The notes below the pieces were generated by a model. That model saw only the letters and a list, made by a program, of their open reading frames with translations, made no database searches and had not been told where the DNA came from. Below, in pieces: positions 1 to 6,333 of a stretch of 9,941 bases of DNA. The position numbers were made by a program, and so were the translations under genes. The stretch comes from an uncultured Bacteriovorax sp. GTDB taxonomy: Bacteria > Bdellovibrionota > Bacteriovoracia > Bacteriovoracales > Bacteriovoracaceae. The stretch's first letter is position 1; each line of letters starts with the position of its first letter. The stretch lies in assembly GCA_946482295.1 (NCBI GenBank), contig CAMLRB010000133.1, positions 1 through 9,941 of the forward strand, read 5' to 3'.

Positions 1-1
1 G

Positions 2-58
2 GCGATTGAAGATTCTGACCCACCAGCAATTCAGGCCGGTTGGATCATCCGTTTCTAA
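2..58 (+). CDS. 3' end of an unidentified upstream gene (partial)
   Basis: An open frame enters from the left edge and runs for 18 codons to a TAA at 56-58, giving the C-terminus AIEDSDPPAIQAGWIIRF. Frame 1 hits a stop at 7-9. Frame 3 stays open but would read through the terminator hairpin, so this frame is preferred. A same-strand intrinsic terminator begins 26 bases after the stop, which fits a real gene end. The terminal aromatic residue after alternating hydrophobic positions (W-I-I-R-F) is reminiscent of the last strand of outer-membrane beta-barrel proteins, but 18 residues are far too few to name a family. Confidence 0.5.
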   Translation, partial: AIEDSDPPAIQAGWIIRF

Positions 59-83
59 ACACACTTTCTTCTATAAACAAACG

Positions 84-116
84 ACGGGCTTCTTATTAAG
101 AAGCCCGTTTTTTTTT
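84..116 (+). terminator. Strong Rho-independent terminator
   Basis: A perfect 11-bp inverted repeat (ACGGGCTTCTT at 84-94 and AAGAAGCCCGT at 98-108) has a 3-base ATT loop and runs into nine consecutive T (108-116). It ends transcription of the gene whose stop is at 56-58 and insulates the fadI unit from it. It is the only convincing intrinsic terminator in the window. Confidence 0.92.
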
Positions 117-123
117 GTCAGTT

Positions 124-151
124 TTGCCTATAAGGTTGTCCTTTCTTTAAT
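124..151 (+). promoter_or_regulatory. Candidate sigma70-type promoter for fadI-fadJ
   Basis: TTGCCT (124-129, 4 of 6 matches to TTGACA) is followed after 16 bases by TTTAAT (146-151, 5 of 6 matches to TATAAT). It lies just after the upstream terminator and would give a leader of about 50 bases. The stretch is AT-rich, so chance matches are likely. Placement rather than motif strength is the main argument. Confidence 0.35.
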
Positions 152-208
152 TTAATTTCTCCCTTAAAATTTAAGCATATCAATTTCAAATCCAAGGATG
201 AGGATCTT

Positions 209-1498
209 ATGAGAGATGTTTATATTGTCGATGGAAAACGCACGCCACAAGCAAAGTCAGGACTTGATTTAAAAGATGTTCAAGCGCCTTATCTTGGTGC
301 TTATCTCGTCAAACATCTTATCGACAACACAGAAATTCCAGCTGACCAAGTCGATGAAGTTATTTTCGGAAACACTGGAACACCAGCAAAATATCCAAAC
401 GTCGGAAGAGTTATTGCTCTTGAGGCGGGCCTTCATAAAAAAACATCTGGTTTTTCAGTTCACAGAAACTGTGCCTCTGGAATGGAAGCCGTCTCTCAGG
501 CCTATTTGAAAATCGCCAGTGGCAGAAGCGATGTGATTGTTGCTGGTGGTGTTGAATCAATGTCTCAAATGCCGCTTATGTACGGCAAAGACATGACAGA
601 ACTTTTTGCAAAACTGATGAAAGCAAAAACGATGGGCGAAAAACTTTCTGCACTTACTTCATTTCGCCCAAATTACCTCACTCCGATTATCGCTATCGAA
701 CAAGGACTCACGGATCCTTTCTGCGGCCTTAATATGGGACAGACAGCTGAACTTCTCGCCCGTGAATTAAAAATTACCCGCGAAATGCAAGATACTTACG
801 CAAACAACTCACACGCTAAGGCAGTGGCCGCAACAAAAGAAGGACGCTTTAAAGACGAAATTCTGCCGATCACAATTGGTGGAGGTCTTACTAAACTTCT
901 TACAAATGATGTTGGTCCTCGCGATAACTCAACAGTAGAAGGCCTTGCTAAAATGAAGCCTTACTTTGATAAAAAATCTGGAACGGTCACAGTAGGTAAC
1001 AGTTGTCCAATCACAGATGGTGGATCAGCGTTGTTATTTGTTTCAGAAGAGGCCGTTAAAAAATACAATCTTAAACCAATGGCGAAACTCACTGACTTCC
1101 ATTTTCATGGGCTAGAGCCGGAGCGCATGGGAATGGGGCCGCTCCTTGCAATGGACGGTGTTATGAGACGGACGAATTTGAAACTCTCTGATTTTGATCT
1201 TTTTGAATTGAACGAAGCTTTTGCTGCGCAAATTCTTGCTGTAGGCATTGGCCTTAAAGATAAAGAAGTGGCCGCTCGCTTTGGGCTCGATACAGCTTGG
1301 GGAGAATTGGATTGGAGCAAAGTAAACGTCAACGGTGGAGGTATTGCACTTGGACACCCAGTTGGTTCAACAGGCTCACGTCTTGTTGTCACATTGATTC
1401 ATGAATTACGAAGAAGAAAAGGTAAATATGGATTAGCTTCTCTTTGTATTGGCGGTGGTCAAGGTGGAGCAGTGGTTGTTGAAAATTTAATTCGTTAA
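209..1498 (+). CDS. fadI: Acetyl-CoA C-acyltransferase (3-ketoacyl-CoA thiolase), FadI / trifunctional beta-subunit type
   Basis: This thiolase cleaves 3-ketoacyl-CoA with CoA to acetyl-CoA and an acyl-CoA shortened by two carbons, the last step of beta-oxidation. The 429 residues match the usual FadI length. The nucleophilic cysteine is C88 in HRNCASGMEA. NEAFAAQ is at 335-341, the catalytic histidine is H383 in GGGIALGHPVGSTGSR, and the second cysteine is C413 in CIGGGQGG, so the catalytic set is complete. An insertion at about residues 135-175, beginning KAKTMGEKL, resembles the loop of FadI and mitochondrial HADHB and separates it from shorter biosynthetic thiolases. That loop contributes to membrane or chain-length properties in the family. 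The ATG is preceded by AGGA at 201-204 and 195-198. fadJ follows after 15 bases, the same order as fadIJ in E. coli, so the two almost certainly form one complex. It could be named fadA by some pipelines. Confidence 0.93.
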   Translation: MRDVYIVDGKRTPQAKSGLDLKDVQAPYLGAYLVKHLIDNTEIPADQVDEVIFGNTGTPAKYPNVGRVIALEAGLHKKTSGFSVHRNCASGMEAVSQAYLKIASGRSDVIVAGGVESMSQMPLMYGKDMTELFAKLMKAKTMGEKLSALTSFRPNYLTPIIAIEQGLTDPFCGLNMGQTAELLARELKITREMQDTYANNSHAKAVAATKEGRFKDEILPITIGGGLTKLLTNDVGPRDNSTVEGLAKMKPYFDKKSGTVTVGNSCPITDGGSALLFVSEEAVKKYNLKPMAKLTDFHFHGLEPERMGMGPLLAMDGVMRRTNLKLSDFDLFELNEAFAAQILAVGIGLKDKEVAARFGLDTAWGELDWSKVNVNGGGIALGHPVGSTGSRLVVTLIHELRRRKGKYGLASLCIGGGQGGAVVVENLIR

Positions 1499-1513
1499 TT
1501 CGGTGGTGATGAT

Positions 1514-3643
1514 ATGACACAAAAAAAAATTAGTTTTGAAATCAATGACAAAATTGCTTACGTAGGATTTGGTTACAATTCTACAAAAAGCATGACTATT
1601 CTCGATCGTGAAACGTTGATGGAACTCAACGATCACGTCGATGAACTTTATAACAAACAAAGTGAATTCAAAGGGGTTATCTTTTTTTCACATAAAGAAA
1701 ATTGTTTCCTTGCAGGTGCAGACATCAATTTGATTGCGGGCCTCACAACGGAAAGTGAAGCGGCCGATGGTTCAGAAAGAGGGCAGACAATTTTTAACCG
1801 AATTGAAGATCTTTCTGTTCCTACTGTGGTGTGCGTAGATGGCGTCTGTTTGGGGGGAGGATTAGAGCTTGCACTTTCTTGTAATGTTATCATTGCCTCT
1901 AATTCAACAAAAACTCAGTTAGGACTTCCAGAAGTTAAACTTGGAATTATTCCAGGGTTTGGTGGAACGTATAGACTTCCACGAAAAATAGGACTTCCTA
2001 ATTCACTGGATATGATTCTCACTGGGAAAACTCTTCGCGCCGATAAAGCAAAAAAACTTGGTCTGGTTGCCGAAGTTCTTCCTAAAGAAAATCTTCTCGC
2101 TTTTGCTCCGAAATTTTTTGGATGGAAACCAAAACCAAAAGGATTCCAGGCTTCAGTAAAAGATGTGGCCTTGGATAACTTTGTTACACGCAAAATTATT
2201 TTCCAAAAAGTACGTGAAAGTGTTCTTAAAAAAACAAATGGCTTTTATCAGGCACCTCTAAAAATTCTTGATGTCATGGACTCGGGAATGATGAAGGGAA
2301 GAACATCTTATCTCGCTGGTGAAGCTCAGGCCTTTGGTGAACTCGCTATTTCTGAACAAAGTAAAAATCTTCAGCATATTTATTTTATGTCTGAAGCCGT
2401 AAAAAAATATACAGGTCCAAAAGGTACGGGAACAGTTCCTGAACTTGAGCGTGGGGCTGCTCTCGGAGCAGGAACAATGGGTGGGGGAATTGCATGGCTC
2501 ATGGCCGATGCAGGTATGAACCCAGTCATGAAAGATTTAACGACAGAGGCCTTGAACCTTGGTCTTAAACAATCATCACAGAACTTCTCAGGAGCGCTTA
2601 AACGCAAAAAAATTACTCCTGATGAATTCGAACGCAAACAACGTTCAATTACGGCCCAGCTCGATTATAGCGGTTTTAAAAAGATCGATCTTGTAATTGA
2701 AGCAGTCGTTGAGAACATGGACATCAAGAAAAAAGTTTTCGCTGAAGTTGAAAAACAAGTAAACCGTGAATGTATCCTGACGTCGAACACATCTTCGCTT
2801 TCAGTGCAGGAAATGTCGAAAGCGCTTGAACATCCAGAGCGTTTTGCGGGGCTACACTTTTTTAATCCTGTTCACATGATGCCACTCGTGGAAATCATCG
2901 TGCATGATAAAATTGCACCTGAAACGGTTGAAGCTCTTCACAAGTGGGTATTAAGAGTGAAGAAAACTCCGGTCATCGTTAAAGATGGACCTGGATTTCT
3001 CGTTAACCGCATTCTTATGCCTTACCTGAACGAGGCAGGATATCTTCTGGAAGAAGGTGTTTCCGTTAAAGATCTTGATCAGGCAGCACTTAATTACGGA
3101 ATGCCAATGGGCCCATGTCGTTTATTAGACGAAGTGGGAATCGACGTTGCCGTAAAAGTAGCAAAAGTTATGCATGAGGGACTAGGTGAGCGCGCTCATC
3201 CTTCAAAATTTTCGCATAAACTTGCTGAGAAAAATTTCTTAGGGAAGAAAAACGCGAAAGGATTTTATCTTTACGATGAAAAAGGAAAAGTGACTGGACC
3301 CAACCCGGAAGTTGAACCTCTTCTTCCATCTGAAAAGAAAAAGATGAGTGAAGCCGATATTCAAATGCGTCTCTTTCTCCCTATGATCAATGAAGCAGCA
3401 GCGATTTTAAAAGATGGAATCGTTAAAACGGCAGCAGACGTTGATTTAGGTCTCATCTTCGGAACAGGATTTCCTCCATTTCGTGGGGGGCTTCTCAGAT
3501 ATGCTGATAGTGAAGGGCTCGATAAAATTTTAAACGCGCTTAAGAATTTCCGTGACACGGTCAATGCTGATCGATATGCTCCAAGTTCATACTTAGAGGA
3601 ACTCGTAGAAGCAAAAATGACTTTCTATGAAAAAGCGCGCTAG
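1514..3643 (+). CDS. fadJ: Bifunctional enoyl-CoA hydratase / 3-hydroxyacyl-CoA dehydrogenase, FadJ (trifunctional alpha subunit)
   Basis: FadJ hydrates trans-2-enoyl-CoA and then oxidises the 3-hydroxyacyl-CoA with NAD+, supplying substrate to the thiolase encoded just upstream. Its 709 residues match FadB/FadJ. The N-terminal crotonase domain (about 1-190) has CFLAGAD at 64-70 and GGGLELA at 114-120. Both catalytic glutamates are present, E118 and E140 (in LGLPE), equivalent to E119 and E139 of E. coli FadB. A linker leads to the Rossmann domain, with the NAD-binding GAGTMGGGIA at 318-327 and SNTSSLS at 424-430. The dehydrogenase dyad is H448 in HFFNPV and E460. The C-terminal helical domains begin around GPGFLVNRI (492-500), and a second repeat carries FGTGFPPFRGG (649-659). 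The start has a GGTGG Shine-Dalgarno at 1502-1506, seven bases upstream. No residue needed for either activity appears lost. Confidence 0.95.
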   Translation: MTQKKISFEINDKIAYVGFGYNSTKSMTILDRETLMELNDHVDELYNKQSEFKGVIFFSHKENCFLAGADINLIAGLTTESEAADGSERGQTIFNRIEDLSVPTVVCVDGVCLGGGLELALSCNVIIASNSTKTQLGLPEVKLGIIPGFGGTYRLPRKIGLPNSLDMILTGKTLRADKAKKLGLVAEVLPKENLLAFAPKFFGWKPKPKGFQASVKDVALDNFVTRKIIFQKVRESVLKKTNGFYQAPLKILDVMDSGMMKGRTSYLAGEAQAFGELAISEQSKNLQHIYFMSEAVKKYTGPKGTGTVPELERGAALGAGTMGGGIAWLMADAGMNPVMKDLTTEALNLGLKQSSQNFSGALKRKKITPDEFERKQRSITAQLDYSGFKKIDLVIEAVVENMDIKKKVFAEVEKQVNRECILTSNTSSLSVQEMSKALEHPERFAGLHFFNPVHMMPLVEIIVHDKIAPETVEALHKWVLRVKKTPVIVKDGPGFLVNRILMPYLNEAGYLLEEGVSVKDLDQAALNYGMPMGPCRLLDEVGIDVAVKVAKVMHEGLGERAHPSKFSHKLAEKNFLGKKNAKGFYLYDEKGKVTGPNPEVEPLLPSEKKKMSEADIQMRLFLPMINEAAAILKDGIVKTAADVDLGLIFGTGFPPFRGGLLRYADSEGLDKILNALKNFRDTVNADRYAPSSYLEELVEAKMTFYEKAR

Positions 3644-3660
3644 AAAAACTGAAAAGACAC

Positions 3661-4824
3661 GTGTTTAAAGCATATCTCAAATATTTTTTTCTCTTTATCT
3701 TAAAGGCCCGTAATCGCCAGAAACTTTTGATCCTGGCGGTTGTGGGTCTTTGTATTTCAGCTTTTGCTCTTATTGTTCTTCAAAGCACAATGGGGGGACT
3801 TCAAAACAAACTCATGGAGCGTTCGAAAAATATTCTGGGTCATGCGACCTTCTTTTATAAAACATCAGTCGACAGTGGCGAATTGCAAAAGTTTGTTGAT
3901 CACCTTGAAAGAAAAAATGTGCGATTTACGAAGGAGTATGAAATTGAACTTCTACTTCGTTATCAAACTTTCATTACACCTGTTATTGTCCATGGAATTG
4001 ATCCCACAGGATTTCTTCCACCGCTATTAGCTCATGAATATGCAGGAAAAAAAATCGACGCTATTATGCCGCAAGGCCTTGCTTATAAAGTTGGAGTGGC
4101 CCCTCCTGAGTTTTTACAAATGATTTCTCCTGCGCATGTTGATGAACTCATGGGAGAAATTCCTCGCTCACAGTCGATCAAAGTAGAATCAGTTGTTACG
4201 ACAGATGTACCTGAAATCGATCTCTATCACATCTGGGTTCGTCTTCCTCTCGTTCAAAATCTCATACGCGAAAAACTTGTAAATCGTATTCGCATTTATG
4301 ACCGAATGGATTTTGTGGCCCTTAAAAAAATGCTGCCAGCAGGAGCGATGTTAAAAACGTGGGAAGAGGAAAATGCGACTCTTGTCTGGGCCCTTAATCT
4401 TGAAAGCTCAATGATGGTCTTTCTTTTTGCGGCCATGAGTTTGCTTGTTTCATTTTGCATTTCCTCGGGACTTCTTATCTTTTTTAATAAAATTAAAAAT
4501 GATCTTTCGAGCTTTTGGATTTTGGGGGCTTCACTCTCACAAATTGATCGCTCAACACGTCTCTTTTTGCATTTGATGAGTTTTCTTTCAATCGTGGCGG
4601 GAATTGGACTTGGACTTCTTTTTCTTTTTGTATTCGATCATTACGCCCCGGAAATTATGCCTGATGTTTTTGTCGATCGAAAAATCCCGATCCTCATTAC
4701 CTCAAAGGGCCTTCTCATTTCTTTTGGTGTTCCTTTTGTCATTTCTTCAATCTTTATTTTCTTCTCACTTAAGCAGTTCCAGCGCGAACACAATCTGCTC
4801 GATCATGTCCGCTCTGTAAGCTAG
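3661..4824 (+). CDS. LolC/LolE-family (FtsX-like) ABC transporter permease
   Basis: This is an inner-membrane protein of 387 residues with the four-helix layout of LolC/E and MacB-type permeases. Helix 1 is at about 21-43, followed by a large periplasmic domain (about 44-248) and helices at about 250-275, 302-325 and 348-370. The N-terminal cytoplasmic stretch KARNRQK before helix 1, the VLQSTMGGLQNKL segment after it, and WILGASLSQI at 286-295 match the LolC/E pattern. In that family the loop after helix 2 is the coupling helix contacting the ATPase. Family members move lipoproteins or other envelope substrates using a LolD-like ATPase. The start is GTG, 17 bases after the fadJ stop, with only a weak GAAAAG (3651-3656) as ribosome site. 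No better start exists before helix 1. It is probably co-transcribed with fadIJ. No ATPase gene is adjacent in the visible sequence, so substrate and partner are unknown. Confidence 0.8.
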   Translation: MFKAYLKYFFLFILKARNRQKLLILAVVGLCISAFALIVLQSTMGGLQNKLMERSKNILGHATFFYKTSVDSGELQKFVDHLERKNVRFTKEYEIELLLRYQTFITPVIVHGIDPTGFLPPLLAHEYAGKKIDAIMPQGLAYKVGVAPPEFLQMISPAHVDELMGEIPRSQSIKVESVVTTDVPEIDLYHIWVRLPLVQNLIREKLVNRIRIYDRMDFVALKKMLPAGAMLKTWEEENATLVWALNLESSMMVFLFAAMSLLVSFCISSGLLIFFNKIKNDLSSFWILGASLSQIDRSTRLFLHLMSFLSIVAGIGLGLLFLFVFDHYAPEIMPDVFVDRKIPILITSKGLLISFGVPFVISSIFIFFSLKQFQREHNLLDHVRSVS

Positions 4825-4832
4825 ATAACTTC

Positions 4833-6254
4833 TTAGACATCTTCAAATCGGGGATCATTGTGAGCAGGAACGCCCTGATCGCTTGTTTGTTTTTTGAGAG
4901 GAATCGGCGCAGGAGCGGGCCTTACTTCAACTTTGGGAGCAGGTTTAGGTTGTGGCATCGGAACTGGTTTAGGAGTTTGACGCGTAAGTGGGACAACGTT
5001 ATCGATCGGTTTTTTCACTGGAGTCTCTACAACTTTAGTGAGCTGAATTTTTGGTTTAACTTCAGGAGAAGTCGTCGTCTTCATTTTTGAAACACCTAAA
5101 ATTTCTTCTTCTAAAACTTCTACCGTTGATTTTAACTGCTCTGAGTGAGAAAAAAGCGTTTTAGCATCAAGGGATGTTTGGTTGGCCGATTTCGTATTGT
5201 GAATGGTCGCTTGATCGAGTTGGTTCATGGCGAGCGAAATATTTTTAACGCCCTCTGCTTGCTCGCGAGAAGCGACAGAAACTTCGTTCATCATATTTTT
5301 GACAACTTCAGCGTTAGTTACGACATCATCAAGAACTTTAGCGCATCGATCAGCAATCTCCACACCTGTAGTGACTTTCATATTGCCTGCATCAACGAGA
5401 CGTTTAACGTTTCGATTTGTTTCTTCAATGACGGCCTTTACTTTGACAATACTATCACTTAAGATGTCGGCAATTTCAGTTGAGGCCTTCCCAGACATTT
5501 GAGCAAGATTTCCCACTTCTTCAGCGACAACGGCGAAACCTTTCCCATGCTCACCAGCACGAGCTGCTTCCACTGAAGCATTGAAAGAGAGAAGCTTAGT
5601 CTGGAAAACAATATCATTGATGACCGCAGTTTTTTGAGAAATTTCATTGATAATTTTTACTATTCCCTCAATACGTTCGTTTCCACGTGAGATTTCTTCC
5701 ATAATTTCTTTATTGGAAGTACTGATTGCTTCCATCGAACCAATCATTTCAGTAACAACGTTTTTACCATCAGAGGCCAACTGAAGAGACTCTTGGGCCT
5801 TATTAGAGGATTTTAAAACGTTTTCGACAGTCGAAGATACTTGCGATGAAATTTCTTCTAAAGTTGCAACTGTTTCTTGGATTGCCGTTGCTTGCTCTGT
5901 AGAAGAGAGCGAAACTTCCTCAGATGTTTTTTGTACAGAGAGTGAACTCGTATTTGTTTCTTCCGAAAGTTTTCGAAGCTCTTTCGTTGATAGATTTAAT
6001 TTTCCAATACTTTTTTTCATCATCAGCAAGACAGCAAGAGAAACGATGATTTGAGCGATGATATTTGAAATAATAGAGACAACTATAAAATCGTCTCGCA
6101 TTTCTGCCATTTCAACCGCACTAAACTTCGCTTTCATCCTTAAGAAAGTATGGTTGTAATTGATAAAACTCAGAGTCGTCAGAGTGAGAAATGTAACGAG
6201 ACTCACCGTTAACTGAATTCGAAAGTTAAGAGATTTTTTTGACGATGAAGACAT
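4833..6254 (-). CDS. Methyl-accepting chemotaxis protein without an extracellular sensor domain
   Basis: This chemoreceptor should signal to CheA/CheW to control motility. It has 473 residues. A short cytoplasmic N-terminus is followed by helix 1 (about 14-32), a periplasmic loop of only about 23 residues, and helix 2 (about 56-79). A long coiled coil (about 90-388) is folded at the tip near E235. The tip reads VFQTKLLSFNASVEAARAGE (216-235), then HGKGFAVVAEEVGNLA (236-251). Against Tsr it keeps the trimer-contact residues F217, N225, E229 and R232, but has K220 where Tsr has asparagine and F224 where Tsr has leucine. No typical HAMP domain is recognisable between helix 2 and the coiled coil. 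The last 75 or so residues are a Pro/Lys/Ala-rich tail without a CheR-tethering pentapeptide. The ATG has GGAG five bases upstream (complement of 6260-6263). It is convergent with the permease gene, and the closest upstream gene on its strand is tex, 79 bases away. Confidence 0.93.
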   Translation of the reverse strand: MSSSSKKSLNFRIQLTVSLVTFLTLTTLSFINYNHTFLRMKAKFSAVEMAEMRDDFIVVSIISNIIAQIIVSLAVLLMMKKSIGKLNLSTKELRKLSEETNTSSLSVQKTSEEVSLSSTEQATAIQETVATLEEISSQVSSTVENVLKSSNKAQESLQLASDGKNVVTEMIGSMEAISTSNKEIMEEISRGNERIEGIVKIINEISQKTAVINDIVFQTKLLSFNASVEAARAGEHGKGFAVVAEEVGNLAQMSGKASTEIADILSDSIVKVKAVIEETNRNVKRLVDAGNMKVTTGVEIADRCAKVLDDVVTNAEVVKNMMNEVSVASREQAEGVKNISLAMNQLDQATIHNTKSANQTSLDAKTLFSHSEQLKSTVEVLEEEILGVSKMKTTTSPEVKPKIQLTKVVETPVKKPIDNVVPLTRQTPKPVPMPQPKPAPKVEVRPAPAPIPLKKQTSDQGVPAHNDPRFEDV

Positions 6255-6282
6255 AGGAGCTCCAAAAAGGATGACATTTTAT

Positions 6283-6309
6283 ATATCGCCCTTATCGTCA
6301 CTCCTATTA
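6283..6309 (-). promoter_or_regulatory. Possible sigma28 (FliA)-like promoter for the MCP gene
   Basis: Read on the minus strand, TAAT (6306-6309) is separated by 15 bases from GGCGATAT (6283-6290). This resembles the flagellar/chemotaxis consensus TAAA-N15-GCCGATAA, with 3 of 4 and 6 of 8 matches. A second -10-like GACGATAA (6292-6299) matches 7 of 8 but lacks a -35 at the right distance. A sigma28 promoter would make sense for an MCP gene. The consensus used is the E. coli one and may differ in this organism. Confidence 0.3.
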
Positions 6310-6333
6310 TTTAGATAAACTAAAGATTACTAA

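Noticed and set aside
1105..1392. Antisense open frames over fadI
   Set aside because: They are low-complexity shadows of a clear thiolase gene, with no ribosome site and no recognisable domain.
4604..4819. Overlapping open frame rich in Phe/Leu/Ser in the end of the permease gene
   Set aside because: It is a frame shadow of membrane-helix codons. The permease frame continues intact to its stop.
4825..4860. Search for a bidirectional terminator at the permease/MCP junction
   Set aside because: No hairpin with a T-run could be found in the 8-base gap or the adjoining coding ends.
4860..5502. Plus-strand open frames across the MCP gene
   Set aside because: They lie opposite a confidently identified MCP coding region. 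The translations look like reverse complements of coiled-coil codons and show no protein features of their own.
6310..6324. Small inverted repeat TTTAG-ATAAA-CTAAA between tex and the MCP gene
   Set aside because: The stem is only five A/T-rich pairs and no T-run follows on either strand, so it is not a convincing terminator. It may be chance.
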